DNA of 64,000 nt, from NCBI RefSeq assembly GCF_010686685.1, contig NZ_JAAGWD010000006.1, positions 1 through 64,000 on the forward strand, read 5' to 3'. The translations under genes were made by a program, and so were the position numbers. The number at the start of each line of letters is the position of its first letter. Position 1 is the stretch's first letter. The notes beneath the pieces were generated by a model. That model was not told where the DNA came from. It saw nothing but the letters and a program-made list of their open reading frames with translations, and did no database searches. The DNA comes from Pontibacter burrus (GTDB lineage: Bacteria > Bacteroidota > Bacteroidia > Cytophagales > Hymenobacteraceae). Shown in pieces: positions 8,638 through 18,423 of this stretch.

Positions 8638-10044
8638 ATGAACTATAAAATCACCACCAACTATAAGCGCCTTCTGGCTGATACACTGACCCCGGTAAGT
8701 GTGTACCTGAAGCTGCGCGACCGCTTCCCGAACAGCATTTTGCTGGAGAGTTCTGACTACCACGGAGCTGAAAACAGCTTCTCCTACATCTGCTGCAGCC
8801 CGATGGCAAGTATAAAAGCTGAGAACGAGGTGCTGACTGAGGCTTTTCCGGACGGAACTTTAAAGCAGACGCCGATTACAAAAGAAACTAATGTACCGGC
8901 GCAACTGGCAGCCTTTGCACAAAGCTTTGAAGTAGAATCGAATGCGTTTAACTTCATCAATAACGGGTTGTTCGGGTACATGAACTATGATGCGGTCCGC
9001 TACTACGAAGATGTTGAATTGAGCCAGCGCCCTGATCGCCAGCAACTACCGGATCTGTACTATGCCGTGTACCGCTATATCATCGCCATCAACCACTTCA
9101 CCAACGAGGCTTACATCTTCTCGCACAACTATAACCAGGATGATGACAACGGCATTACGCAACTGGAAGCGCTACTGAACAGCCGAAACATTCCGAGCTA
9201 TAGTTTCAAAACCACTGCAGCAGAAGCTTACAATATCAGCAGCGAGGGTTTTCTCAAAAACATTCAGAAGGCAAAGGAGCATTGCTTCCGGGGCGACGTG
9301 TTTCAACTGGTACTGTCCCGACGGTTTGAGCAGGCTTTCCAGGGAGATGAGTTTAACGTGTACCGCGCCCTGCGTTCCATTAATCCATCGCCTTACCTGT
9401 TTTATTTTGATTATGGCAGCTTCAAGATCTTCGGCTCCTCGCCGGAAGCGCAGCTGGTAATTAAAGATGGCAAAGCCAGCATTTTCCCGATTGCAGGTAC
9501 ATTCCGGAGAACAGGTGATGATGCCGCCGATGCTGCCCTGGCTGAAAAACTGTTAGCCGACCCGAAAGAAAATGCAGAACACGTGATGTTGGTAGACCTG
9601 GCACGTAACGATCTGAGCCGCAACGGCCATAGCGTGGAAGTAGAAACCTTCCGCGAGATTCAGTATTACTCGCACGTCATTCACCTGGTTTCTAAAGTGT
9701 CCGGGCAACTTCACAGTCAAGAGGATTCACTGCAAATGGTGGCCAGTACATTTCCGGCTGGTACGCTTTCCGGAGCTCCAAAGCACAAAGCCATGCAGCT
9801 GATTGATAAATACGAAACAACGAACCGCGCTTTTTACGGTGGCTGCATCGGCTTCCTGGATTTTAACGGCAACTTCAACAGCGCCATCATGATCCGTTCT
9901 TTCCTGAGCAAAGATTATAAACTATACTACCAGGCAGGAGCCGGTATTGTGGCCGCATCAGACCCACAGAGCGAGCTGCAGGAAGTAGACAACAAACTGA
10001 TGGCCTTACGAAAAGCTTTAACCTTAGCACAGGAGATTAACTAA
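8638..10044 (+). CDS. trpE: Anthranilate synthase component I
   Basis: TrpE converts chorismate and ammonia (from TrpG) to anthranilate, the first step of Trp synthesis. The product is 468 residues. The N-terminal Trp-binding motif LLES (residues 35-38) implies feedback inhibition by Trp. The chorismate-binding core shows DVFQLVLSRRFEQ, GSSPEAQL, AGTFRRTG, LVDLARNDL, FPAGTLSGAPKHKAM and the late QAGAGIVAASDPQSE. It is the first gene after the attenuator and is separated from trpG by one base. Confidence 0.97.
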   Translation: MNYKITTNYKRLLADTLTPVSVYLKLRDRFPNSILLESSDYHGAENSFSYICCSPMASIKAENEVLTEAFPDGTLKQTPITKETNVPAQLAAFAQSFEVESNAFNFINNGLFGYMNYDAVRYYEDVELSQRPDRQQLPDLYYAVYRYIIAINHFTNEAYIFSHNYNQDDDNGITQLEALLNSRNIPSYSFKTTAAEAYNISSEGFLKNIQKAKEHCFRGDVFQLVLSRRFEQAFQGDEFNVYRALRSINPSPYLFYFDYGSFKIFGSSPEAQLVIKDGKASIFPIAGTFRRTGDDAADAALAEKLLADPKENAEHVMLVDLARNDLSRNGHSVEVETFREIQYYSHVIHLVSKVSGQLHSQEDSLQMVASTFPAGTLSGAPKHKAMQLIDKYETTNRAFYGGCIGFLDFNGNFNSAIMIRSFLSKDYKLYYQAGAGIVAASDPQSELQEVDNKLMALRKALTLAQEIN

Positions 10045-10045
10045 C

Positions 10046-10609
10046 ATGAAAGTTCTGGTAATCGATAACTACGACTCTTTCACTTACAACCTGGTGCACC
10101 TGCTGCAGGAACTGGGTGCTGATGTAACGGTTCGGCGCAACGACAAAACAACGCTGGAAGAAGTCGGCAACTATAGCAAGATCTTGCTTTCGCCTGGTCC
10201 CGGAATTCCTGACGAAGCCGGTATGTTGAAAGAGATCATCCGCAAATTTGGCCCAAATAAAAGTCTGTTTGGTGTGTGCCTCGGACATCAGGCGATAGGT
10301 GAGGTATTTGGTGGTAAGTTATTTAACAGCAATGAGGTATGGCATGGTGTGGCAATGCCCACAACTATAGTTGGAGAAGATGAATTACTCTTCAAAGGCC
10401 TGCCTGCAACATTCAAAACAGGTCGCTATCATTCGTGGCTGGTGGAGCAGGAGTTGCCGAAATGCTTAGAGCTAACAGCTATAGATGGAGCCGGCAACGT
10501 TATGGCACTTCGTCACAAAACATATGATGTACGCGGCGTGCAGTTCCACCCGGAATCGGTGCTGACGGAATTTGGAAGAGAGATAATTAAGAATTGGCTG
10601 GAAAATTAG
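10046..10609 (+). CDS. trpG: Anthranilate synthase component II (glutamine amidotransferase)
   Basis: TrpG releases ammonia from glutamine for TrpE. It is a 187-residue class I amidotransferase with nucleophile Cys78 in GVCLGHQAIGE, the oxyanion motif SPGPGIPDEAG and the His-Glu pair in QFHPESVLTE. It is free-standing and not fused to TrpD. It is adjacent to trpE and almost certainly co-transcribed. The spacer to trpD carries the operon spacer repeat. Confidence 0.97.
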   Translation: MKVLVIDNYDSFTYNLVHLLQELGADVTVRRNDKTTLEEVGNYSKILLSPGPGIPDEAGMLKEIIRKFGPNKSLFGVCLGHQAIGEVFGGKLFNSNEVWHGVAMPTTIVGEDELLFKGLPATFKTGRYHSWLVEQELPKCLELTAIDGAGNVMALRHKTYDVRGVQFHPESVLTEFGREIIKNWLEN

Positions 10610-10690
10610 ACATAAGACTGTGTGACATAGGACAAAAGAGTAAATAAAGTCCTTTGTCTTTTGTCAAAAAATCATTTGTCAAGAAAGAAC
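10610..10690 (+). repeat. Operon spacer repeat, copy 2 (trpG-trpD)
   Basis: It contains GGACAAAAGAG (10630-10640) and the inverted GTCCTTTGTCTTTTGTC (10649-10665), the same words as the hisC-hisB and argF'-argB spacers. It ends just before the trpD ATG. Confidence 0.65.
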
Positions 10691-11701
10691 ATGAAAGAAA
10701 TACTGAATCACTTATTCGAACATAAAACGCTTACCAAAGAGCAGGCACGGGAAGTACTGGTTAATATTACAGGCGGTAAGTACAACCAGAGCCAGATATC
10801 CAGTTTCCTGACGGTGTATATGATGCGCAGCATTACGGTGGATGAGCTGGAAGGCTTCCGGAATGCGCTGCTCGACCAGTGCCAGCGTGTAGACCTGGAT
10901 GCTTACAAGCCAATTGACCTGTGCGGTACCGGAGGCGACGGAAAAGATACGTTCAACATTTCTACGCTGTCTTCTTTTGTAGTAGCCGCCAATGGAATTC
11001 CGGTTGCCAAGCATGGCAACTATGGCGTGTCATCGTCGTGCGGCTCTTCTAATGTTCTGGAGGCGCTAGGAATCAAGTTTTCTACCGATACTGATGTACT
11101 GGAGCGATCTATCGCAAACTATAACATCTGCTTCCTGCACGCACCGCTCTTCCATCCGGCCATGAAAAGTGTAGGAGCGATCAGGAAAGACCTGGCAGTT
11201 AAAACGTTCTTCAATATGCTGGGCCCGATGGTAAACCCGGCTTTCCCGAAGCTGCAGATGGTGGGAGTTTATAGTCTGGAACTTGCCCGCATGTATAGTT
11301 ACCTGTATCAGCAGCAACCCGAGGTAAACTATAGCATTATCCATACCCTGGATGGCTACGACGAAATTTCCCTGACCAGTCCGTTTAAAGTGATCTCCGA
11401 TAAAGAAGAAGTGCTGTTAGATGCCCAAGCGCTTGGTTTACCACGATTACAGCAGGAGCAGATCAAAGGTGGCGGTAGCATCGAGAGCGCTGCTAAAATA
11501 TTTACAGCTGTATTAAAAGGAGAGGGCACAGCTGCGCAAACGGCTGTAGTTGCTGCCAACGCCGGCATGGCCATTCAGTGTGCGAGACCAGAATTTAGTA
11601 TGCTGGACGCTGTTGGAATGGCTAAAGAAACACTTGAGTCAGGTAAAGCTTATAGTTTATTTAATAGCTTGATACATGATCAAAAATTAGTGGAAGCCTG
11701 A
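10691..11701 (+). CDS. trpD: Anthranilate phosphoribosyltransferase
   Basis: TrpD transfers the phosphoribosyl group of PRPP to anthranilate. The product is 336 residues from the ATG at 10691. An upstream in-frame TTG (10661) lies inside the spacer repeat and was not used. The PRPP/anthranilate loop CGTGGDGKDTFNIST, the segment KHGNYGVSSSCGSS and NMLGPMVNP are family signatures. It is the third gene of the trp operon. Confidence 0.96.
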   Translation: MKEILNHLFEHKTLTKEQAREVLVNITGGKYNQSQISSFLTVYMMRSITVDELEGFRNALLDQCQRVDLDAYKPIDLCGTGGDGKDTFNISTLSSFVVAANGIPVAKHGNYGVSSSCGSSNVLEALGIKFSTDTDVLERSIANYNICFLHAPLFHPAMKSVGAIRKDLAVKTFFNMLGPMVNPAFPKLQMVGVYSLELARMYSYLYQQQPEVNYSIIHTLDGYDEISLTSPFKVISDKEEVLLDAQALGLPRLQQEQIKGGGSIESAAKIFTAVLKGEGTAAQTAVVAANAGMAIQCARPEFSMLDAVGMAKETLESGKAYSLFNSLIHDQKLVEA

Positions 11702-11742
11702 TCTTCAAGTCTCCACATCTCCAAATTTTAAAATAAAAAGAC

Positions 11743-12558
11743 ATGAATATACTCGACGAAATCATCGCCCATAAATACAAAGAAGTTGCCGAACGTAAAG
11801 CTCTTTATCCGGTAAAATTGCTGGAGAAAAGCCTTTACTTCGAAACACCTTGCCTCTCGCTGGAGCGTTACCTGTTGCGCCCCGACAAAAGCGGAATTAT
11901 TGCCGAAATCAAGCGTAAATCACCCTCCAAAGGCGACATTAATCCTTATGTATCCGTGGAGCGCACGTCCATCGGTTACATGCAGGCCGGGGCTTCCGCG
12001 TTGTCCATCCTTACCGATTTAAACTACTTTGGGGGGAAGAACGAAGACCTGGTAACTGCCCGTAAATTCAACTTCTGCCCGATCCTGCGCAAGGATTTTA
12101 TGGTGGATGAGTACCAGATTGTGGAAGCAAAGTCGATTGGTGCTGATGCCATACTTTTGATTGCGGCTGCTCTGGAACCTGCACGGCTGAAAGAACTGGC
12201 TGCCTTTGCTCGCTCATTCGGACTGGAAGTGCTGCTTGAGGTACACAACAAACAAGAACTCGACGAAACGCTGAATGAGTTTGTAACTATAGTTGGCGTG
12301 AATAACCGTAACCTGAAGACCTTTAAAACGGATGTGGGTTTATCCTTCGAACTGGCACAATACATCCCAGCTGGCATTACTAAGATTTCAGAAAGTGGCC
12401 TAAGTCAGATAGAAACACTGATTGAACTGCAGCATGCTGGTTATAATGGCTTCCTGATCGGGGGGACCTTTATGAACGATAGCCGGCCTGAACGGGCAGC
12501 AGCTGCCTTCATAAAAGATTTTCGACAGGCGCAGGAGCTAAAACAACAGGTTCTATGA
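11743..12558 (+). CDS. trpC: Indole-3-glycerol phosphate synthase
   Basis: TrpC closes the indole ring from CdRP with loss of CO2 and water. It is a TIM barrel of 271 residues with IIAEIKRKSPSKG (substrate-binding Lys), LRKDFMVDEYQI, GVNNRNLKTF and SESGL near the phosphate site. The stop overlaps the trpF start by four bases (ATGA), so the two are translationally coupled; here trpC and trpF are separate genes. Confidence 0.96.
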   Translation: MNILDEIIAHKYKEVAERKALYPVKLLEKSLYFETPCLSLERYLLRPDKSGIIAEIKRKSPSKGDINPYVSVERTSIGYMQAGASALSILTDLNYFGGKNEDLVTARKFNFCPILRKDFMVDEYQIVEAKSIGADAILLIAAALEPARLKELAAFARSFGLEVLLEVHNKQELDETLNEFVTIVGVNNRNLKTFKTDVGLSFELAQYIPAGITKISESGLSQIETLIELQHAGYNGFLIGGTFMNDSRPERAAAAFIKDFRQAQELKQQVL

Positions 12559-13184
12559 AAGTAAAAGTATGTGGCATGCGCGATCCGGAGAACCTGAAGC
12601 AAATCGCAGCCTTGCAGCCGGATTACCTGGGCTTTATTTTCTACAAAGGTTCGAAGCGCTATTGTAGGCAAACTATAACTCCAGAGCAACTGGAAGAGCT
12701 GCCGGCAACTATAAAAATGGTCGGTGTTTTTGTAGATGAAACTACCGAAACTATAGTTGATACAGCCCGGAACTATAAGCTGGATGTGATACAACTACAT
12801 GGCCACGAGTCGCCACGGCAATGCCAGGATGTTAAAGATGCAGGGTTCGAAGTGATCAAAGTTTTTTCGGTAGATGACCGTTTTGTGTTTGAGAACACGC
12901 TGCTATACGAAAGAAACTGTGACTATTTCCTTTTCGATACAAAAGGCGAAGGACACGGTGGCAACGGCATCCCATTCGATTGGGAACTCATGAAAAATTA
13001 CCTGTCGCCGAAACCTTACTTCCTGAGTGGCGGCCTAAACCTGGAAAATATCAAGCACTTGGATAAGGTAAAGCCCAAACCCTTTGCCATTGATGTGAAT
13101 AGTGGGTTTGAATTTGAGCCCGGGCTGAAGGATGTAGAGAAAGTGAAAGAGCTGATTAGTTTTATAAAGGAGAAGAAATCCTAA
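12555..13184 (+). CDS. trpF: Phosphoribosylanthranilate isomerase
   Basis: TrpF performs the Amadori rearrangement of phosphoribosylanthranilate to CdRP. It is a 209-residue TIM barrel starting MKVKVCGMRDPENL, with the catalytic Cys in KVCGM, the Asp in VGVFVDET, and the phosphate-binding LSGGLNLENI and AIDVNSGFE motifs. It overlaps trpC by ATGA. A 102-nt spacer with an inverted repeat separates it from trpB. Confidence 0.96.
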   Translation: MKVKVCGMRDPENLKQIAALQPDYLGFIFYKGSKRYCRQTITPEQLEELPATIKMVGVFVDETTETIVDTARNYKLDVIQLHGHESPRQCQDVKDAGFEVIKVFSVDDRFVFENTLLYERNCDYFLFDTKGEGHGGNGIPFDWELMKNYLSPKPYFLSGGLNLENIKHLDKVKPKPFAIDVNSGFEFEPGLKDVEKVKELISFIKEKKS

Positions 13185-13189
13185 ACATT

Positions 13190-13267
13190 AACCCACCCCT
13201 AACCCCTCCGAGGAGGGGAATTGATCATTACAGAAAAATCCCCTCCCTGGAGGGGCAGGGGTGGGTT
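13190..13267. repeat. GC-rich intergenic inverted repeat (trpF-trpB)
   Basis: The outer arms AACCCACCCCT and AGGGGTGGGTT enclose inner CCCCTCC / GGAGGGG words in both orientations. Repeats of this CCCCTCC...GGAGGGG type are familiar from intergenic DNA of many Bacteroidota (recalled, not searched). The element lies inside the operon, so it would appear in the trp mRNA as a stable hairpin. Confidence 0.75.
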
Positions 13268-13286
13268 TACATCATAAGATAAAAAC

Positions 13287-14477
13287 ATGAACTATAAAGT
13301 TGACGAAAACGGGTTTTATGGCAAATTTGGCGGGGCGTATATCCCGGAAATGCTGTACCCGAATGTGGAGGAGCTGCGCCAGAATTACCTGAAGATTATG
13401 CAGGAGCCGGACTTCCAGGAAGAGCTGCAGGCATTGTTGAAGGACTATGTGGGCCGACCAACGCCGCTCTACTTTGCCAAGCGCCTTTCCAAAAAATATA
13501 ATACCAACATCTACCTTAAGCGCGAAGACCTGAACCACACCGGTGCGCATAAGATCAACAATACGGTTGGTCAGGTGCTGATGGCAAAACGACTTGGAAA
13601 GAAGCGCATTATAGCCGAAACAGGGGCCGGACAGCATGGCGTGGCTACGGCTACAGTGTGTGCTTTGATGGGACTGGAATGTATAGTTTACATGGGTGAA
13701 GTAGATATTCAACGTCAGGCACCTAATGTAGCCAGAATGAAAATGTTAGGCGCTATGGTAGTGCCCGCCACCAGTGGCAGCAAAACCCTGAAAGATGCCA
13801 CCAACGAAGCTATCCGCGACTGGATCAATAACCCGGAAGATACTTATTACATCATCGGTTCTGTGGTTGGTCCGCACCCTTACCCGGATATGGTGGCACG
13901 TTTTCAGTCTGTGATTTCAGAGGAGATAAAGGCGCAGCTGAAAGAGAAAACCGGCAACGAAAACCCGGATTATGTGGTGGCTTGTGTAGGTGGTGGCAGT
14001 AACGCAGCAGGAGCTTTCTATCATTACCTGGATACACCGGAAGTAAAACTGATAGCAGTAGAAGCAGCTGGTTTGGGAATAGATTCAGGCGAGTCGGCTG
14101 CTACGTCGGTACTGGGTAGAGAAGGCATAATACATGGCAGCCGCACTTTGCTTATGCAAACCGAAGACGGCCAGGTAACAGAGCCCTATTCTATTTCTGC
14201 TGGCCTAGATTATCCGGGAGTTGGACCTTTGCATGCTCATTTACACCAGTCCGGCAGAGCCATTTTTGAAAGTATAACCGATGATGAGGCGCTTCAGGCA
14301 GTGTTGGAGCTCACCAGGCTGGAAGGAATTATACCGGCTCTGGAAAGTGCGCATGCCCTGGCTGCACTTGGCAAAATCGGCGCAAAACCCAACGAAACTA
14401 TAGTTGTGAATCTGTCCGGTCGCGGCGATAAAGATTTAACCACTTACTTAGACAGATTTGAGCTTCATGGAAAATAG
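13287..14477 (+). CDS. trpB: Tryptophan synthase beta chain
   Basis: TrpB condenses indole with L-serine to Trp using PLP. The product is 396 residues, normal length. The PLP lysine is in [12 protein letters not shown] near residue 86, the phosphate-binding loop is VGGGSNAAG, and [10 protein letters not shown] and [14 protein letters not shown] are signatures of the TrpB1 type that pairs with TrpA. The 3' end overlaps trpA by 11 bases. Confidence 0.97.
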   Translation: MNYKVDENGFYGKFGGAYIPEMLYPNVEELRQNYLKIMQEPDFQEELQALLKDYVGRPTPLYFAKRLSKKYNTNIYLKREDLNHTGAHKINNTVGQVLMAKRLGKKRIIAETGAGQHGVATATVCALMGLECIVYMGEVDIQRQAPNVARMKMLGAMVVPATSGSKTLKDATNEAIRDWINNPEDTYYIIGSVVGPHPYPDMVARFQSVISEEIKAQLKEKTGNENPDYVVACVGGGSNAAGAFYHYLDTPEVKLIAVEAAGLGIDSGESAATSVLGREGIIHGSRTLLMQTEDGQVTEPYSISAGLDYPGVGPLHAHLHQSGRAIFESITDDEALQAVLELTRLEGIIPALESAHALAALGKIGAKPNETIVVNLSGRGDKDLTTYLDRFELHGK

Positions 14478-15249
14478 AATCAAAACACTTTTCAACCAAA
14501 AGTCACAGGAGCTGCTATCGGTTTACTTCACGGCTGGCTATCCTAACCTGGAAGATACCGTTCCGATCATCCTCGAGTTGGAAAAAAATGGGGTGGATTT
14601 GATCGAGATTGGTATGCCTTTTTCTGACCCTTTGGCCGACGGACCAACTATACAACAGAGCAGCACAATTGCCCTGCGCAACGGTATGACCATGCCAAAG
14701 CTGTTTGAGCAACTAAAACATATCCGGAAATACACGCAGATTCCACTGGTACTAATGGGTTACCTGAACCCGGTAATGCAGTATGGCGTGGAGCGGTTCT
14801 GCCAGGAAGCCAGTGAAATTGGTATTGATGGCATCATTCTGCCCGACCTGCCACTCTCAGATTATGTACGGGACTACAAAAGTCTGTTTGAGCAGCACAA
14901 CCTGAATAAGATTTTCCTGATTTCACCACAGACAACAGAGCAGCGCATCCGGGAGATCGACAGCCACACCAACGGGTTTATTTACATGGTTTCGTCGGCA
15001 TCGGTAACGGGTAGCACTAATGGTAACGCAATGGCAAATACTGATTATTTCCAGCGTGTGGCTGGTATGCAACTTCAAAATCCCGGTATTATTGGCTTTG
15101 GCATACATAACCGCGAAACATTTACCCAAGCCTGCAACTATGCCAGCGGCGCTATCATTGGCAGTGCTTTTATTAAAGCGTTAGTGCAGGAAGGTAGCCT
15201 GCAGCATAACATCCAGACATTCATCCAAAGTATTAAACAAGAAGCATGA
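14467..15249 (+). CDS. trpA: Tryptophan synthase alpha chain
   Basis: TrpA cleaves indole-glycerol phosphate and channels indole to TrpB. The product is 260 residues from ATG 14467 ([11 protein letters not shown]). The upstream in-frame start at 14458 is deeper inside trpB and less likely. The catalytic Glu is in [16 protein letters not shown] and the Asp in [12 protein letters not shown]; the phosphate site is GFGIHNRET. The stop overlaps the DAHP synthase start (ATGA). Confidence 0.96.
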   Translation: MENRIKTLFNQKSQELLSVYFTAGYPNLEDTVPIILELEKNGVDLIEIGMPFSDPLADGPTIQQSSTIALRNGMTMPKLFEQLKHIRKYTQIPLVLMGYLNPVMQYGVERFCQEASEIGIDGIILPDLPLSDYVRDYKSLFEQHNLNKIFLISPQTTEQRIREIDSHTNGFIYMVSSASVTGSTNGNAMANTDYFQRVAGMQLQNPGIIGFGIHNRETFTQACNYASGAIIGSAFIKALVQEGSLQHNIQTFIQSIKQEA

Positions 15250-16256
15250 TCATACAATTACAGCAAGGTATACCTGCTGAACTGAAAGAAAATATCCTGC
15301 AGCAAATTAAGGAAGTTGGTTTTAAAGGCAACGAAGTCCAGACGCAGGAAGGCCATTATATAGTTGGCATCGGCAAGAAGGATTTCGATATCCGCACCAT
15401 TGGCCAGTTACCCGGCGTAGCCGATATTCACCGGGTATCAGATGAATACAAACTGATCTCGCGCAAATGGAAAGTGGAGCCAACGCGCATTGACCTGGGA
15501 GATGGTGTCATAATCGGAGAAGGACAATTCAGCATTATGGCTGGGCCGTGTTCGATTGAAAGCGAGAAGCAGATCGAACTGGTAGTGCAGCATTTAGTGG
15601 AAAATAACGTGAAGATCATGCGTGGTGGTGTTTTTAAACCACGGAGCTCACCTTACGCTTTTCGCGGGTTGGGGTTGGAAGGTTTGCAACTGTTTCACCG
15701 CATTTGCCGCGAACATGGTATCAAAATCATAACTGAAGTGATGCAGGTATCGCAGATCGAGGACATGATCGATTACGTGGATGTGTTTCAAGTGGGAGCA
15801 CGCAACAGCCAGAACTTTAACTTGCTGGATGCGCTGGGCGAAGCGCAGAAACCGGTCCTACTAAAGCGTGGCATCTCCGGAACTATAGAAGAATTACTGC
15901 AGGCCGCAGAATACATCTTCTCGAACGGCAACGAAAAGATCATGCTCTGTGAACGCGGAATACGTGGCTATGAAAATGCTTACCGCAATATTCTGGATTT
16001 GAACGCTGTGCCCGTACTAAAAGCCAAAACACACTTGCCAGTAATAGTTGACCCGTCGCATGGTATAGGGCTGCGTGATTATGTTGAAGAGATGTCGTTG
16101 GCAGCTGTAATGGCCGGTGCAGATGGTGTGATTTACGAAACACACCAGAAGCCGGAAGAAGCTTACTCAGATGGTCAGCAAACACTGAACTTTAAGGAAT
16201 CTGAGCGAATGATCCGACGCATGCGACAAACCTATAGTTTGCGGGAGAGTTTTTAA
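15246..16256 (+). CDS. aroF: 3-Deoxy-7-phosphoheptulonate (DAHP) synthase, class I-beta with FLD domain
   Basis: Makes DAHP from PEP and erythrose 4-phosphate, the entry reaction of the shikimate pathway. The product is 336 residues: an N-terminal ~70-residue ferredoxin-like regulatory domain, then a KDO8P-synthase-like barrel with IMAGPCSIESE, GGVFKPRSSPYAF, VLLKRGISG, PVIVDPSHGIG and the late ADGVIYETH. The ferredoxin-like domain usually mediates allosteric control by an aromatic amino acid. The ATGA overlap with trpA places it last in the trp operon, so chorismate supply would be under the same attenuator as Trp synthesis. Confidence 0.94.
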   Translation: MIIQLQQGIPAELKENILQQIKEVGFKGNEVQTQEGHYIVGIGKKDFDIRTIGQLPGVADIHRVSDEYKLISRKWKVEPTRIDLGDGVIIGEGQFSIMAGPCSIESEKQIELVVQHLVENNVKIMRGGVFKPRSSPYAFRGLGLEGLQLFHRICREHGIKIITEVMQVSQIEDMIDYVDVFQVGARNSQNFNLLDALGEAQKPVLLKRGISGTIEELLQAAEYIFSNGNEKIMLCERGIRGYENAYRNILDLNAVPVLKAKTHLPVIVDPSHGIGLRDYVEEMSLAAVMAGADGVIYETHQKPEEAYSDGQQTLNFKESERMIRRMRQTYSLRESF

Positions 16257-16289
16257 GCTCGTTTTCTGTTATCCGAAATTTTAAATGCC

Positions 16290-16307
16290 GCGAGCGAAGA
16301 CGCTCGC
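16290..16307. repeat. Perfect tetraloop hairpin GCGAGCG-AAGA-CGCTCGC
   Basis: A 7-bp perfect stem with loop AAGA in the gap between the convergent DAHP synthase and S9 peptidase genes. It belongs to the same form class as the hairpins at 18769-18840 and 21169-21222 (variable stem, loop RRGA or TGGA). Confidence 0.6.
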
Positions 16308-16334
16308 GCCATTGTAGTTCAAACTATAGCAACA

Positions 16335-16368
16335 AAAAAGCCCGGTACTTAGCTGCACCGGGCTTTTT
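16335..16368. terminator. Bidirectional terminator between convergent genes
   Basis: AAAAAGCCCGGT (16335-16346) pairs perfectly with ACCGGGCTTTTT (16357-16368). A-rich and T-rich ends make it work on both strands, for the trp-aroF operon and for the S9 peptidase gene. Confidence 0.9.
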
Positions 16369-16373
16369 ATAAT

Positions 16374-18419
16374 TTAGTTGTTTGATGGTTTCAACGTCTC
16401 GTCGAGCCATTTAAAGAACTCGCTTTGCCAAACTATAGCGTTTTGCGGCTGTAGTACCCAGTGGTTCTCATCTGGCAAGTATAACAGGCGGCTCTTAATG
16501 CCTTTCAGCTGAGCTAACTGGAATGCTTGTAAGCCCTGCTCGATACCAACACGGAAGTCCTGGCCACCCTGCACGATCAGGATCGGGGTATTCCATTTGC
16601 TAGCATATTCGCTTGGGTTAAACTCTTTGTAGCTCTGCGGCGATTTGGTATCCCAGTAAGGACCTTTCAGTTCGTTGTTCGCAAAGAACATTTCTTCAGT
16701 TGTGCCATACCAGCTGCGCATATCAAACAGGCCGTCGTGCGCGATAAACGTTTTGAATCGTCCTTCGTGTAAGCCTGCCAGCATAAACACGGAGTAACCG
16801 CCATAGCTGGCACCAACTGCACCAAGCCTGTCTTTATCTACATAAGCTTCTTTGGCTACATCGTCAATTGCAGCAAGGTAATCCCGGATTGGTTGTCCGC
16901 CCCAGTCGCCGCTGATCTGGCGGTTCCATTCTTCACCGTGGCCTGGCATACCTCTACGGTTAGGAGCCACTACAATGTAACCTTGTGCTGCTATCAGTTG
17001 CAGGTTCCAGCGGTAAGAGTAGAACTGTGTTAAAGCTGACTGTGGTCCGCCCTGGCAATAAAGTAAAGTTGGGTATTTCTTGTTCGGATCAAAATCCGGC
17101 GGATACACTACCCATGAGAACAGGTCTTTACCATCGCTGGCTTTGGTAACACGCGGCTCTACTTTGCTAAGCGATAGTTTGCTGTAAACCTCGTTGTTAA
17201 CCGAAGTTAGCTGTGTAAGTTTACCAGATTTTGTGTCTAAGCGGTATAGTTCCGGCGCATGGTTCATGTCGGTGCGTGATACCACCAGGTTGTTACCTGA
17301 TTGCCCTACAATGCCATTCACATCGAACTGGCCTTTTGTTACCTGTCTGATGTTCTTAGCCGAGAATTTGTCCAGGTTTTTAGGAAGCGCGATCTCGTAT
17401 AGTTGTATGGTACCTTTGGTAGGCGCTACAAACCAGATTTTGCTGCCATCCTTGCTCCAGGTAAACGAGTTTATCGTTTCGTCCCAGTCTTTGGTCAGGT
17501 TATATTTTTTACCTGATTTAACATCCGAAATGATCAGCTCATTCTGGTCAGCTTCGTTGCCATCTTCATCCATTGCCAACCAGGCCAGTTTTGTGCCGTC
17601 TTCCGAGAATACAGGATGCGTATCGTAACCTAAGTTGCCTTCGGTCAGGTTGCTTGTTTTACCAGATGCAATGTCGTAGCGGTAAATATCGGTGTTAGTG
17701 CTTACAGCGTACTCCTTACCGAACTTCTTTTTGCTAACATATAGTATTGCTTTGCTGTCCGGGCTCCAGATCATGTCTTCTGATCCACCAAATGGCTTCT
17801 GCGGTGCATCAAAAGGCTCGCCCTTCATGATATCCGTCGGCGTGCCGATCTTGCCATCATTGTAAGTAGCAAAGAAAACGTGCTGAAACTTACCATCTTC
17901 CCAGGTATCCCAGTGGCGGTAGTTCAGGTCGTCGTATACATAAGCGTTGGATTTCTGAAGCTTCGGATAAATGTCGGTGCTATGCATCTTTTTTACCTCC
18001 ACTTCGCGCGAGAACATCAGATACTTTCCATCCGGAGAGAAGCGTACGTTGCTCAGTCCGCCTTCTAAATTTGTCAGCTGCTTAGGGTCGCCTTTGCCGC
18101 CCGTTAACTGCCATAGCTGGCCCTTGTGCAGATAAACTATAGTGCCGGCTTTATCGATGTGCACTACACTTTCGCCACCTTTGGTAGAGGTAAGTTGCGT
18201 AGGCTGGCCACCGTTTACAGGAATAGAGTAGAGGTTGCGTTCGCCGCTATTCTCCTCCATGTTAATGTTGGTTACACCATATATTACCGACTTACCGTCT
18301 GGTGTTACAGTTTCTGCCGACACCCGGCCCAACTTCCAGAGCAGTTCAGGCGTCATGCGCTGTTGTGCCTGCGCCATACTTACAGCAAACACACCAGCCA
18401 GTATCATTATCTTTTTCAT
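16374..18419 (-). CDS. Secreted S9 family peptidase (dipeptidyl/acylaminoacyl peptidase)
   Basis: A serine exopeptidase that removes dipeptides or acylated residues, probably in the periplasm. The product is 681 residues with a signal peptide (MKKIMILAGVFAVSMAQAQ), a beta-propeller of WD40-like repeats (FSPDGKYLMFS, WSPDSKAILYVS, FSEDGTKLAWLA) over about 30-430, and an alpha/beta hydrolase domain. The catalytic triad is readable: Ser538 in GASYGGYS, Asp621 in GGQDFRV, His653 in DENHWV. The closest named group is probably DPP5-like. The start lies four bases downstream of TAAATTTG. Confidence 0.92.
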   Translation of the reverse strand: MKKIMILAGVFAVSMAQAQQRMTPELLWKLGRVSAETVTPDGKSVIYGVTNINMEENSGERNLYSIPVNGGQPTQLTSTKGGESVVHIDKAGTIVYLHKGQLWQLTGGKGDPKQLTNLEGGLSNVRFSPDGKYLMFSREVEVKKMHSTDIYPKLQKSNAYVYDDLNYRHWDTWEDGKFQHVFFATYNDGKIGTPTDIMKGEPFDAPQKPFGGSEDMIWSPDSKAILYVSKKKFGKEYAVSTNTDIYRYDIASGKTSNLTEGNLGYDTHPVFSEDGTKLAWLAMDEDGNEADQNELIISDVKSGKKYNLTKDWDETINSFTWSKDGSKIWFVAPTKGTIQLYEIALPKNLDKFSAKNIRQVTKGQFDVNGIVGQSGNNLVVSRTDMNHAPELYRLDTKSGKLTQLTSVNNEVYSKLSLSKVEPRVTKASDGKDLFSWVVYPPDFDPNKKYPTLLYCQGGPQSALTQFYSYRWNLQLIAAQGYIVVAPNRRGMPGHGEEWNRQISGDWGGQPIRDYLAAIDDVAKEAYVDKDRLGAVGASYGGYSVFMLAGLHEGRFKTFIAHDGLFDMRSWYGTTEEMFFANNELKGPYWDTKSPQSYKEFNPSEYASKWNTPILIVQGGQDFRVGIEQGLQAFQLAQLKGIKSRLLYLPDENHWVLQPQNAIVWQSEFFKWLDETLKPSNN

Positions 18420-18423
18420 ATTC

